A stretch of 64,000 nucleotides of DNA from Isoetes taiwanensis (GCA_021234155.1 JAJEKV010000019.1:1697200-1761199), one strand, 5' to 3'; positions 34,746-46,273 are shown, numbered from the stretch's first letter. The notes: generated from the letters alone by a model not told the origin. Numbers and translations are program-made.

Positions 34746-35231
34746 GTGAAGATAGGAATCACAACTAGAAGATGCAATTTTGATTTATGCACAACTCCAA
34801 AGAAATGCTTATATTACATAAGAATTTGTGAGGTTAGGCTTATGATATGTTCAACCATGTCATGCTCCTTTTGCTTGGTTTCCTTTCTCACTTTCCCGAT
34901 TTTATACCTTGCTTCTGCAGATCGCCCTTCTATGGATTGCAAGTGCTTTATTTTTTGTTATGCCTTTGCTAAAGATTCTAACAAAACTTGTGAGAGTCAT
35001 CATGCTTATAATATCAAAGGCCAAAATGACATTTTAACACTGCACGACAAAACTGTGAATTATGTTGCCTACCATAATATGTACACGTTTTTCGAAGGCC
35101 CTTGCAAGGATCCAAATGCCACCCGGTCGAAAGAATTCCTAAAACAAGCTCTTGATGCTAATTCCCAATATATAGTCTGTAACATCATCCGATGGAAATA
35201 CCATAGGTTTATTTCAATGTCTAAATTCTAA
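34746..35231 (+). CDS. Hypothetical Cys-containing protein, possibly secreted
   Basis: A 161-codon open frame. From an internal Met at about residue 37, CSFCLVSFLTFPILYLASA looks like a signal peptide with a plausible cleavage after ASA. The rest has six Cys residues and ends TNAT-free, with KEFLKQALDANSQYIV. I know no homologue. It starts directly after repeat R550 and has no neighbour of known function. Being alone in repeat DNA, it could be a chance frame. Confidence 0.2.
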   Translation: MKIGITTRRCNFDLCTTPKKCLYYIRICEVRLMICSTMSCSFCLVSFLTFPILYLASADRPSMDCKCFIFCYAFAKDSNKTCESHHAYNIKGQNDILTLHDKTVNYVAYHNMYTFFEGPCKDPNATRSKEFLKQALDANSQYIVCNIIRWKYHRFISMSKF

Positions 35232-35707
35232 ACGTTTAATGCACAATTTGATCTTTGTCTCAGTATCTTGCAGATCATAGTGCGGGGATATATCACAAAC
35301 TGATGTATGGGTTATAGTGGGGGTAAGTGTAATAAGCATCTACCACATAAAGTACACAGAAAAAGAGTCAGCTTGTCTACTTTCTCCATGTTCCCCACCT
35401 AAAGTATCATAGAAACTTGGGTCTTCTAATGCATCCGAATTTGCTATATGTTGAACGATCCTTTAAAAAGCATTCACTGTTCAGAATCCAAAATATATCT
35501 TCAAGGAACATTCAATACTTTTGCAACTGTAACACATGCATAATCGAACAGACATAGCAACAAACCTTTTTATAAAATTAAAGTGCAGAAATATGTAATA
35601 TTTACATCACTAAAAAGCACATAAGCACAATTTCATTAAATATGGACAATACCTGAATTTATGGACCATTTTTTAGTACACTTGCATGAATGACTCATTT
35701 TCATACA
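35232..35707. other. No gene seen
   Basis: AT-rich, no motif on either strand. Confidence 0.4.
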
Positions 35708-36330
35708 CTAGTTGACATCCCCTGCAAGTGCTGCATGTACCTCAGCAGCATGCACGGGTATCTTAATAGTGTTAGGTATCTTCTTCTTGTTTGTTGGCTC
35801 CCAAGCATAGTCGATAGTCTCCAGTTCTATGTGGTCACTTGTAGTCGTTGGCCTCCATCTCTTCTTCCAGCAATTGGCATAGGGACAGGCTCCCAACAAG
35901 TCGCTTGTATAGTCTCAGAGTTCTTTTTCTTATCATCCATTTAGGGTCCTTCAGTAGCATACCCTGCCCATGTCAAACACAAGTTATCATCAGGACGTGC
36001 CACTATAAACGTAACCTCTTTATCTTTGAATGGATTGAATTCTGGTATAGGTTTATCTGTCCACGGAGCAACGTTCCTTGCGGTGATGGCTTGACGCTTT
36101 GTGGTACATGATGGGCCATTCTCAAACTCCAAAACTAGAGGCCCAATGTGCCCTATCAACCTCTCATCATCATCAGAGATGTGCACATGTTTATTGAAAT
36201 ATATAAAAGATATGAAATCACATACCTATTTCTGTTTTGTACAAATAAATCGTCCACTTGCAAGAGAAATTTCACTGTAAGACCTTTATGGATGGCTCGA
36301 TCAAATGGACCTTCATATTCCTACAACGAG
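35708..36330 (-). pseudogene. Unknown minus-strand coding remnant
   Basis: In minus-strand order: YEGPFDRAIHKGLTVKFLLQ, ending at a donor-like AATAG|GTATGTG (about 36210). Then comes a frame with DDDERLIGHIGPLVLEFENG, KPIPEFNPFKDKEVTFIVAR and LTWAGYATEGP up to a TAA (35941-35943). The same frame resumes MDDKKKNSE and, after one frame change, runs IPNTIKIPVHAAEVHAALAG to a stop at 35708. The protein-like composition persists across breaks, so a decayed gene is likely. No family is recognised. Confidence 0.4.
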
Positions 36331-36455
36331 TCCACCAGTATACTGAGAATAGATAGTGCCAACTTCGATGAAAGTGCATTCTTATCGAAAAGTGCATTAG
36401 CTCAGGTCTGGGATGACACATACAGCTTTGGCATTATAGTAGTCCATATATAATG

Positions 36456-36889
36456 AAATAGTTCAAAAATGAAAGTTGAGATTGCTAGGCAGATAGAACC
36501 CTTGGGTTCAATCCAATAGTGTTCAATCCTAGAAATTGGTCAGAGACTGTAACATCCCGGTCTGTAAGAAAATACGAGACTATTCCTGAAGATATTGTGA
36601 TGCCATGCCTGCCAGATGTCACATTCTAATTATTCAAGGTATACCTAGTTAATGGTGTTGCCCCATTACATCTTCCACCTGCCTTTCTTTAGAGTTCGAA
36701 GGTGCTGGCTCAATGTCAATCTGATGCACAACATCATGATTCCAGAGTCTTTAGGCTCCCCTAGAGTATCTGCACTCTCCATAACAAACCCTTTGGCAAC
36801 CAGACGTCCACCTTTGAATGTCAGGAACCCTTCGGTTATGGATCTTCAATCCTAGAAACTGGTCACACACGACAAAAGATATATCGTTA
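36456..36889. other. No gene named
   Basis: The phrase ttcaatcctagaaa(c/t)tggtca occurs twice (36523 and 36847). The phrase gtaacatcccggtctg (36550) resembles the end of a plant LTR. Frames on both strands at 36640-36860 lack a motif. Confidence 0.3.
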
Positions 36890-37059
36890 CAAATTGGGCG
36901 GCCGCCTCATTTCAAGCACAATACACTTGAAAATCATATCAAAACTTGGTGAAAATGTCTTTAAAAAAAAAGAGAGAGAAAACTTGACTCACATTAATGA
37001 GCCCAAATTGGGTAGACAACCAATTTTGAGCCAACCAAATTAGGGCCCTTTATGGGCAA

Positions 37060-37090
<31 letters not shown>

Positions 37091-37250
37091 ATTGGGCGCT
37101 CGCCCAATTTGGGCCTACAAAATTGAGCGCCCGCCTTATTTGGGCTCTCCAAATTGGTCGTCTGCCCTATTTCAATGCATAAGATTCGGCCTTACATGTG
37201 CATAAAATTGGGCGCATCCCATTTCGTTGCACAAGATCTGGTCTTCAGCA
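36890..37250. repeat. Diverged satellite-related block with palindromes
   Basis: Four forms of aaattgggcgc...gcccaattt occur here in poor order, with a 22-base T run (37061-37082). They match the boundary palindrome of the 180-bp satellite at 38.3 kb, so this is probably an older outlier of the array. Confidence 0.55.
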
Positions 37251-38288
37251 TGCTGTGCCTGCACATCCTTAATTAAAACCCTACCACAACTAGCTATGTG
37301 ATTTCAGATAAAAGCTCGAACCTCTTCTTGAAGCCTAAGATGTGTCTCATCATCTCATCATGAGTGTCGCAATGCATAATGCAACTCTTAGCTAAGAGCA
37401 TTAACCAAAGGAGATCAACGCAGGATTAAACATTTAAATTACCATAAAAACTACTCTAGAATAGCAATAAGATTACAACTTCAAAAGAAAACTACAAAAG
37501 TAGTAGTGCATTACACTATTATATGCTATGTGTGAATAAAAAAGAAAAAATCTACCTTGTGGTGGCAAAACGGCTAGTCAAGAGCGCCAAAGATGGATGG
37601 TAAGATGTCGAGAACATAGAATGGGTAGTAAGAGCTTTTGGCAATATTAAGTCGAGGGGGGGAAATTCAAATTTGAATTTTGAATTTAAATAACCACACA
37701 CGTGGCAACTTTGTTTTAAATTTTAAATAGTCATAAAAAGGGGGTTTATTTTGTGACGCATTATGGGCCCACCAAATATCGCCACGTGCCATCCTCCATG
37801 CAACCTTTATCCATGTGCTTTTTAAATATTAGGTCATCATTTTAGAGCTACAAGGTGGTTGTTTTCTTCCTCCTCCATTGGGTGTGCTCGTCCAGGAAGG
37901 TGCCCATCTTTTAGAAGACTTTTTGAAGCATTTTTGCATGTCCAAGACCGTGAAAGGTTAGTGCATTTCATTTTTTTATTGCTTTTATTCTTTTTATATA
38001 GTTTTGTCCTCCTTACATGCTTTATATACGCACATCAAATGTTGTTCCCTTACTTTTTGACATGGATTACCCTTCCTTTTCTTGCTTTTGGTGGGGATAC
38101 ATGTCCTTGCTTTTCTCTTATCTTGTTATTGGACATGCATGTTGCCCACCAAAGAAAGAACACTTGCTAACATAGAGCCCCTCCAAGCACTTTCGGAACA
38201 AGCATTCCAATGAGCTAATGCACGCCTAAAAACAGAGTCCAAAACCAAAAGTTATTTCGAAACCTACACTACCAAATTTTGAGCCCTC
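37251..38288. other. No gene seen
   Basis: The plus-strand frame at 37859-38170 has a long hydrophobic run (FIFLLLLFFLYSFVLLTCFIY) that follows T-rich sequence. I do not regard it as a gene. Confidence 0.35.
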
Positions 38289-39540
38289 AAATTGGGCCCC
38301 TCCAATTTAAGCCCAATTTTACGAGCCCATTTCTATAAATAGTATGCTTGATTAGTACCTCTATCAAAGCCCTCCAACAAGCTTTCCAACGAGATAAAAA
38401 ATGCCAAAATCGGAGTCTGGATGCATAAATTATGTCAAAAAAAGGATTTTGCCTCCTCGAAGCCCTCCAAATTGGGCGCCCGCCCAATTTGAGCCCAATT
38501 TATGAGCCCATCTCTATAAATAGTATGTTTCATTAGTGCTCTATCAAAGCTCTCTGAACAAGCGTTCCAACGAGATAAAAAATGCCAAAATCGGAGTCTA
38601 GATGCAAAAGTTATGTCAAAAAATCTATTCTGCCACCCGGAACCCCTTAAATTGGGCGCCCGCCCAATTTGAGCCCAATTTATGAGCCCATCTCTATAAA
38701 TACTATGCTTCATTAGTGCCTCTATCAAAGCCCTCCAAGAAGCTTTCCAACGAGCTAAAAAATGCCAAAATCGAGTCCGATGCAAAAGGTATGCCAAAAA
38801 TTCTATTCTCGCCACCTGGAACCTCTTAAATTGGGCCCACCCAATTTGAGCCCAATGTAAGAGCCCATCTCTATAAATAGTATGCTTCATTAGTGCCTCT
38901 ATCAAAGCCTCTCAAGAAGCTTTCCAACTAAAATAAAAATGCCAAAATCGGTCCGGATGCAAAAGTTATGCCAAAAATCTATTCTCACACCCCTAACCCC
39001 TTAAATTGGGCGCCTCCCAATTTGAGCCCAATGTAAGAGCCCATCTCTATAAATAGTATGCTTCATTAGTGCCTCTATCAAAGCCTCAAGAAGAAGCTTT
39101 CCAACGAAATAAAAAATACCAAAATCGAGTCCTGGATGCAAAAGTTATGTCAAAAAATCTATTCTGCCACCCCGGAACCCCTTAAATTGGGCGCCCGCCC
39201 AATTTGAGTCAAATTTAGGAGCCCATTTCTATAAAAAGTATGCTTCATTAGTGCCTTTATCAAAGCCCTCTGAAGAAGCTTTCCAACGAGATAAAAATGC
39301 CAAAATTGGAGTCCGATGCAAAAGTTATGCCAAAAATCTATTCTCGCCACCCCAAAGCCCTTAAATTGGGCGCCCCAATTTGAGCCAAATTTGGGGACTA
39401 TTTGTATTATCGTTGTGCCCGATTTATCAAAGCTCTATGCAAGTTTTCCAACGAGCTAAAGGACATCACAAACGGAGTCCGGATGCAAACGTCATGCCAA
39501 ACAAATCTATTACGCCACCCCGGGAACCATTTAAGGGGTT
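38289..39540. repeat. 180-bp satellite, seven tandem units
   Basis: Units begin at aaattggg: 38289, 38469, 38649, 38828, 39003, 39184 and 39363, giving periods of 175-181. Each holds aaattgggcgcccgcccaat (a palindrome in the best copies), a TATA-like ctctataaatagtatg and agctttccaacgag. The unit of 180 is exactly 60 codons, so a repeating minus-strand frame stays open across three units. Other units are 175 or 181, which breaks it. The frame is a by-product of the period, not a gene. Confidence 0.9.
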
Positions 39541-39625
39541 CCGTGGTGGCGTAATAGAACTTTTGGCATAACTTTTTGCATTCTGGATTCTATTTTCTAT
39601 GTTCTTTAGTTCGCTAGGAAAGCTT
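39507..39625. repeat. Inverted terminal unit of the satellite
   Basis: 39507-39528 (ctattacgccaccccgggaa...) is complementary to 39536-39557. The plus strand then continues as the reverse complement of a satellite unit to about 39625. The array thus ends in a head-to-head hairpin. Confidence 0.75.
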
Positions 39626-39660
39626 GTTCGAGAGGACTTTAATAAACATAATAATTAAGC

Positions 39661-40376
39661 ATAATATTCATACAATGGGCTCCAAATTTGGCTCTTGGGT
39701 CGTCAATGTGCAAGGCAACACCATCTAGGGCAAATTGGGCCCCTTCGGTTTGGCCCCTTTGGGGAAAACTTTTGCCATGCCCAATTTGGCCCTTGAGACA
39801 TAATCTTTTGTTCTAACTGAACTTTTATTGCTGTGCAGAATCAAGGGCTATGAGAGTCTTGACAAATCGAGAAGTCGGCTCCACATGAGGTAGAAGAGGA
39901 GGGAAATAAGTCACTGAGCTTCCAAGAATTCATGGAGAGGACGGAAGTTTTGAATAGACACAACGCCTGCCATCTCACCTACCTACACGATTCCCGAAAG
40001 TTTGCATCATTCTAATAAAAAAAACCCCTATATTCTAAAAATTTGGGTTCATTTCGGAGGCATATGGACTTAGGAAACGTCCATATATAATGAAATTGTG
40101 CATGTCATGATATACCTACCTAAGTATCTACAATACATCAATTCAGAACTCTAAGATTTATATTTAGACGTCATGATCATCTTCCCTCTTTAGCGCCCAC
40201 CAACATAACTTTGATCAAAGACCAAAAAGAAACTCTCTGCCATCTACAAATTGAATGCAAGAAAAAAATTGGTCAGATTCGTATGCAATGATAAAGAGTT
40301 TGAATGCGCTCAAATTATATACGTCTGAATCGGGTTAGGCTCCCAAGAATTAGAAACTTCCCCAGTTCTCTTCTAT
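39661..40376. other. No gene seen
   Basis: Contains ttcggtttggcccctttgg (39748), similar to the hairpin phrase near 15.5 kb. No coding motif. Confidence 0.35.
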
Positions 40377-41835
40377 GGAAACCTCCCCAACTTTCCATCA
40401 AAGCCAAGGGAGGTTTCCACTATTGTTAACTTGGGGAGGTTTCCAACCTTGCTAATGATTTTTGGATCCCCGATAGCAGTTGGTCATAATTAACCCAAAT
40501 TGAATGTTTACGACCAGATTTAGTCTCTTTTTTCCGTATAGTTTTTCTATTCAATACCTTATTGTCTCCAAAGCAGCGTGATTTTGATTGCTTGCAGGGC
40601 CAGTGACCTTCTTCTGGCGATTGGTGATTCTTCTGGGGCGAAGGATTTCTGATGACCGATTTAGAAAAATCTTATGTTGCAGTTACGCTTAATTCGTAAT
40701 AGGGTTCTTCTAAGGCGGCCAGATTATCTAAGTTTATCGTTGCCCTAGAGCTTTCGTGCTGCATCGGAAATGGCCGATTACTATACTAGATCATCTTTAT
40801 AAACTCTGGAACATGTGCTTGTTGAGTCATCTGATCAATCAATCAGAAATAAAGAAGACGGATTTGCACTGCCGATCAGAGAGGAGACTTCATTCCAAAA
40901 AATAATTTTGCTTTTTCTTCCTATTCTAACATGGCCGATCATATAGCATATGATCTAAGCATGCTTGTTTGTGTCTGCATCAAAATCATGGAATCCGATC
41001 AATGCTTCTTGCTTCCGCAAGGGCATTTCGAGAAATAAGTTACATATTTTGCTGGCCACTCAGAAGAGCTTTTCCTCACAGAATAGGCTAATGGCTTTGA
41101 AGAATAGGCTATGGCTAGAAATTTACCAGTTGATTTCTAAATATATTTTTACCAGTTGATTGTGAACAAACCCTATAAATTAAGTTTTCGTTGCTATCTG
41201 CAGGAAAGGGTGACGATACACTATTGCGTGTGCAAGTGGAAGAATGTAACAATTAGCCAGCACTTAAAATGCTTTAGTTCTATTTCCATCTTTGCCTATG
41301 TGCTTTTCTCGTTGCAAATCTATGGAGTTGATTGAAGGAGCTTGTGCTCACAATGAGTTTAGGAGCTTGTGCTCACAATGACATAAATTCAACAAAGAGC
41401 GAGCTTTTAAACAATTTTGTGGAAACCTCCCCTAGTTTCTTTGGAAATCTAGGGAGGTTTCCATAAAATATTTAAAAAAAAAAGTCATTAATTTACACAA
41501 CCACCTCATTAAGAACTACGTGGATCGAGATGTACGGGAGTGTGAACCTTGGTCTTCGTGCAAAAATGAGGGTTTTCTATTTTAATTTTTTATGGAAACC
41601 TCCCCAGTTTTCCAAAGAAACCTCCCCTATTTTCTTAATTGGAAACCTCCCCAAGTCGTACAAAGAAAATTGGGAGGCTTCCACGGAAACTTGGAAGCCC
41701 AATTTTCTAAAGTGGAAGCCTCACGAGGACGAAGAAAATTGGAGTTCTGTGAAAGATTGGGGAGGTTTCCAGGAAAGGTGGGGAGGTTTCCACGGAAAGT
41801 TAGGGGGTTTCCAAGGAAAGCTGGGGAGGTTTCCA
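40377..41835. repeat. Cluster of GGAAACCTCCCC motifs in both orientations
   Basis: At least twelve copies of GGAAACCTCCCC or its complement lie in three groups: 40377-40445, 41421-41461 and 41591-41835. Neighbouring copies often face each other and could pair as hairpins. Open frames at 41530-41879 are built from the motif (Trp/Phe-Pro-Gly-rich) and are not credible proteins. The sequence between the groups shows no gene. Confidence 0.65.
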
Positions 41836-41963
41836 CTCGAGTCCAATCCAAAATAGCGCCAATAAAACCATCGGTTTGACTGAGTAGCCGGCACACACTT
41901 CTATTAAAAGCCTTTAAGTTCATGACATACATCGTTGGGTGGGAATACGGTAAATTTTTGAAA

Positions 41964-42403
41964 GGGAAAATTACCAAACCATTAAAGTTTGCCAAAATTA
42001 CCAAAATACCACTAAACCTAGTGGTATTTTGGGAAAATTGGCAATAACGTTTTTCCAATGATCTGGATACAAATGTGCCCTTCAGATGAATTGTAGATTA
42101 AGCTGAGATCTTTCCAACAAGCATGAGATCATTGAATTCTAAGACCAGAATCTCAAATTATGAGATTTTTCATTTCTCAAATTCTGAAGAACTCAAGAGC
42201 TTATAACTTGAAATTTTCATCTCCAATCAAGACAATCTTATGCTTATTGGAAAGATCTCAACTTAATCTACAATTCATCTGAAGAACGCATTTGCATTTA
42301 GATAATTAAGAAAACATTATTGCCAATTTTTTCAAAATACCACTGGGTTTAGTGGCATTTTGGTAGTTTTGGCAAACTTTAATGGTATTTTGGTAATTTT
42401 CGC
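41964..42403. mobile_element. Mutator-type MITE with long terminal inverted repeats
   Basis: 440 bp bounded by GGGAAAATTACC (left) and GGTAATTTTCGC (right). Inverted repeats of about 170 bp per arm run through accactaaacc(t/c)agtggt and cagatgaattgtagattaag. A perfect 9-bp duplication, TTTTTGAAA, flanks it (41955-41963 and 42404-42412). Long inverted repeats plus a 9-bp duplication are the mark of the Mutator superfamily. No protein is encoded. The arms include gatctttccaac, reminiscent of the satellite phrase at 38.3 kb. Confidence 0.9.
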
Positions 42404-42412
42404 TTTTTGAAA

Positions 42413-44042
42413 TAAAATTTCTACTTTCTCTGCACTTTAGAAGGCCTGCCTTCTGTCAATCTTGCTTAAACTCCTATGTTTCCAAAAAAACATAGTAAGG
42501 GGAGGTGTATGTTTCCGTGGACGTTAAAAAACTATTCTATTCTATTCTATTCTATTCATTGTCAATTTATATCAGAAGTACAATATCATTTCCAAAATGC
42601 CATAGCAAACATTGTTACCTGCTTGTGCATTAAAATCATTTACAAATACATACATCCCCCTTGCTTTTACTCTATTTTGCCATTCCGTTAGATTCCTTCT
42701 CAACAATCTGTATTTTTTATCTTTACAGGAAATAGCACACAAATCACAAATCAACCTTCGATATATTACTTGCACATTTAAATAACAACGGTGAAAGGTA
42801 CCGGTTTCTCGTCTTACTCTTCCACTTTCAGATTTCTTGCAGAAAGTTTGTTAACAATATATTTGAAATTCCATGTATAAATTGTTTCAATGAACAATAT
42901 ATATGTTACATCCAACGAAGTTCCAACACCTGGAAGTTCCAACACATCTTGTTCCAATTGCTTCTGTTCCCATCAAATAAAAAATTAGTTGCTTTCAGGT
43001 CAATTGCAGAAAAGACAACATAGAAGTGATGCATCTCAAGGTAAGGATAGTAATGACATCGGGTAATACATGTTCATATATTATTTATAGTCGAAACTTA
43101 CACAATTTAGGTTCCTTTTGTGAAATAGTATGCTAATTGCTGTCATATCTATATTGATCAATATCCACAGGCCTGTCGTCTCAATTCTACACATCTAGTC
43201 TAATATTTGTCCTTGGAACTAAAAGCTTATATTGAACATGCACAACAAAAGCAAGAAAGATCATACTAATGGCCAAGATATTAGAAAACATGAAAAGGAC
43301 GAGAATGGTGTGCGATGCTAACTTGAATTTGAGAAGAAAAAATGAGAGACTTTACATCCAAAACATTCTATGCATTGAAAAAAGAGCAAGACGTACTAAT
43401 CAGGAGAGCAATTCAAGTACAAATAAATTGAGCTATCCATGAACAAGAAAAGCAGTTGGCCAGAAAGGAAGGAAAAGCTAAGAGCCACATAAAGGAAGCA
43501 AAAAGAAATACGCTTGAGAGAAGAAAATGAATTTGATGTTGATTTTGCAAGGAGCAAGAAGATCAGAGGCACGAAGACGACACAAAAAGAAAAGGTGCAA
43601 GATACTTGAATAAGATACTTTGATGTCGGGTTTCGCTAGTAACGAAATAATCATGCTAGCTGTGCCTTTCCTTAGTTAGTAATGCGGTATACGTCTCTAA
43701 GAAGTTTTCATCTCCCTTTCTGAAGTGTATTGTTCATAGCCATTGATCGTAAGTCATCAGGCAAAGCTTCAAAAAGAATTCTCAAGGCATCTTGCCGTAG
43801 AATAAGGACCATCGGTAGTTCATAGATTTCATCCATCTGGGAGCTATGTGTCCATTCACTCCTTTTCTCCCCATTGGGATGCACCACATGAGAATGGGCA
43901 AATAGGGCATCATTTGCTACGAGATTATCATGTTGGTTGGCTCTTTATGACGAGAGAACATGATTTATGCTTGTGTACAATTCCTCGGTTCCTATTATGT
44001 GCTATGATATTATCATGTTGCTTGGCTTTTTCCCGTCGCGGT
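42413..44042. other. No gene seen
   Basis: Mixed AT-rich sequence with a short (TTCTA)n run at 42535-42556. 43240-43620 is purine-rich, with Lys/Arg/Glu-type codons but many stops. No family motif. Confidence 0.35.
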
Positions 44043-44205
44043 AAATGTCGGACGTAGGCATGTTATAGCCAGCCTTAAATGGCAAAGAATCCGCTAAGTC
44101 CACAAAAACGCCGTGTTATTTTTTTTGGGCGTGGCTATAACATGTCAAAGACATGGATATACCACGGATATGCCCGTGGCTATAACATGTCGGCGTCCGA
44201 TATAT
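44043..44205. repeat. Inverted repeat around GGCTATAACATGTC
   Basis: atgtcggacgtaggcatgttatagcc (44045-44070) faces ggctataacatgtcggcgtccgata (44178-44202), with a further copy of ggctataacatgtc at 44133-44146. The element is about 160 bp. No target duplication was found. Confidence 0.6.
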
Positions 44206-45045
44206 ACGGCGCTCCGGCTTTTTCTAATGAGAGAACATAAGTTATGCACCTCAAGGAAAAAAATAAACTTATACCGCTGCTGACGTGGCAGGGGTAATTT
44301 TAAGGTGAAGAAAGCCACGTAGGGAAAAAATTTGCCACCTGGGTAGGAATCCACGGGTGGCATGCGGATTCCCACCCTCGAACTGTCACAGGTGACAAAA
44401 TTTCGTACATAATTTAACTGAAATAACCCCTTGGTGTGAATCCCCGAATGTTCGATTTTAGTTTTTGACGGGTGGTCCACTGGTGCTAATGTAAATTCGT
44501 TTTTGACTCGTTTTTTGTTTTTGACGGGTGGTGCTAATGTAAATTCGTTTTGACGAGTGGTTAGCCTAGCTAAATCTGGAGGCAGAAGTGGCAATCTCCA
44601 CAATTCTGGAGGTAGCAGCCTTGATGAATCATCTACTAAGAATCTTCCTCTCAACTTTACGATAAGGCCAAGTTCTATTCTTTTCCAGAGCGCTCGCTCC
44701 AGAGGCCGAGGCATCCTTTTGGGCACTAAAGGCTTTATCCGCAATGGCTGGGCATAGAAAGCTCCCCTACAATCTTCATGCTGTTGTGCTCGTGAATCGG
44801 GACTTAGAACTTGCTGCTCTAGGCCAGTATCTAGATGAGCATGAAGATGCTTGTGGCCGCACCCTTGGCTACTGCCTTCTCGGCAGCTGCCCTCACTATC
44901 AGCCCCGGTGTCGCTTTGCTTTGCCAGCGACCACCACCAGAGGCCCCTACGGAGATGGATCAGAATGCAGGACCTAGTTCCTCAGCATAATTCTTTTGGC
45001 TCGTATTATCTGGCCTTAGGCCATTATTATTATCTCTAACATATA
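44206..45045. other. No gene named
   Basis: A short duplication, ttttgacgggtggt.c.ctggtgctaatgtaaattcg-type, lies at 44465 and 44518. The plus-strand frame 44744-44977 starts MAGHRKLPYNLHAV and has a Cys/His-containing tail. I know no relative and cannot support it as a gene. Confidence 0.3.
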
Positions 45046-45061
45046 ATTATAAAGGGGCAGT

Positions 45062-45240
45062 TTCTAGAATGTTCTATTATTAGACATTGAACCGAAATTT
45101 TTTAATGGTTGATATAAGGAGAAGCTACTAGACGAGGCGTTTCTAGAAGCCGTTGTGCCGAGTTTCTGGAAGGTAACCAGAATGTTTGGAGGCTTCTGGA
45201 ATGATCTGGAGAATGGTTTTTTTTTTGTATAAAAGAGAGG
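45062..45240 (+). promoter_or_regulatory. Promoter-like block: heat-shock elements and TATA box
   Basis: TTCTAGAATGTTC (45062-45074) is a perfect three-box heat-shock element (nTTCnnGAAnnTTCn). Two-box forms follow: TTCTAGAA (45141), TTCTGGAA (45164) and TTCTGGAA (45194), the last continued by atgATCtgGAG. A TATA box, TATAAAAGAG (45228-45237), stands about 30 bases downstream of the last. Transcription would then begin near 45260. This looks like a promoter driven by heat-shock factor. The downstream sequence to 45480 has no recognised gene and may be an LTR R/U5 or a 5' untranslated region. Confidence 0.5.
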
Positions 45241-45610
45241 AGCGGCCGGTCGGTTCAACCCATAGCGCCTTGTGGCGACCATAGGTTTAGGGAAGGGGTT
45301 TCTGGAAAGACACGACGGAGGCTGTAGGGCGCCTGTTGTGTTTTCCTTCCGCTTTTCTTTTTATTTCAGTTTCTGTGCTGTTGACGGCTAAGGGTTGCCG
45401 CCTCCAGCATCAGGGGTAGCATCAAGTGTGGGTAGCGATGCAGATTGAAGCAGATAGCTGGCTGTTCACTTGCGCATAAAACAGGTAATTATTTATTCCT
45501 TTGTTCAGGGTTATGATAATAGATTCTGTAGTATTCTTGCCAGGGAAGCCTCTGATATGAAACCATGGGCTTCGATTCCAGAACGTAAAAGGAAAGGACA
45601 TGGGCTAGAT
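45241..45610 (+). other. Possible transcribed leader, no gene
   Basis: T/C-rich ccttccgcttttctttttatttcag (45346-45370) could be a 3' splice region. Nothing downstream is recognised. Confidence 0.25.
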
Positions 45611-45624
45611 AACGCCCCGCGGAG

Positions 45625-45745
45625 GGGGTTATGGCCCGGAAAAATGGTAGAGTGGCCATGTGGCGAGAAAGTCCGAGGCCGCATGCGGTGATGGCCGAGG
45701 ACTTTCCTACATGGCCACCGCCATTTTTGATCGGGCCATAACGCC
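45625..45745. repeat. 120-bp hairpin element
   Basis: gttatggcccggaaaaatgg...gtggccatgtgg and its complement ccacatggccaccgcc-type sequence form arms of about 50 bp around gcatgcggtgatg. The GTTATGGCC/GTTATAGCC edge is shared with the inverted repeat at 44.1 kb and with gttatggccataac at 47161. Confidence 0.7.
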
Positions 45746-46234
45746 ATGTGCTGGACGCTATCGCACTTAACATCCGGCCGAAAAAAAAACAAAAGAATCA
45801 TTCTGCAGTGCATATTCTAGAAAATCATTCAACTTCTAGTGCAACAAAACACAGAAAACAACACAGATTAAAACAGTTTTTTTATAGTTTCTTTGCTTTC
45901 TAGCAAAGATCAAGCTCCTAACCCAAACAATACAAAATATACAGTAAAGATAAAGCTAGAAAGCAGTTTTTGTGATTACCGGATAAAAAGCAGTCGGATT
46001 TCTCAAAAGATGTTGCAAGCCATAAAAAAGTAAGTCAGATTTTTAAGTATTGGGAAACCAAAATGAAAGCACCAACTATCGGCAAGTCGCAAATCCAAAT
46101 GAAAATGAAACAACCGCTACTACGAAAGTACACGAGAAGTGATTCACATAGCTTCTCTCTCAACATTTAGTGCCTAATAATTGCTCCACGCCTAATCCAC
46201 AGGCGGTAGTTAATCAAACATTTGGGGTCAAAAA

Positions 46235-46236
<2 letters not shown>
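45746..46236. other. No gene seen
   Basis: AT-rich, no motif. Confidence 0.4.

Positions 46237-46273
<37 letters not shown>

Noticed and set aside
37859-38170. Small membrane protein
   Set aside because: The hydrophobic run comes from T-rich sequence. There is no relative and no context.
38435-39350. Repeating 60-residue protein on the minus strand of the satellite
   Set aside because: The frame stays open only because the unit is 180 bases. Units of 175 and 181 bases break it, and there is no other sign of coding.
41530-42058. Proline/glycine-rich proteins over the GGAAACCTCCCC cluster
   Set aside because: Built from the repeated motif, on both strands, partly running into the MITE.
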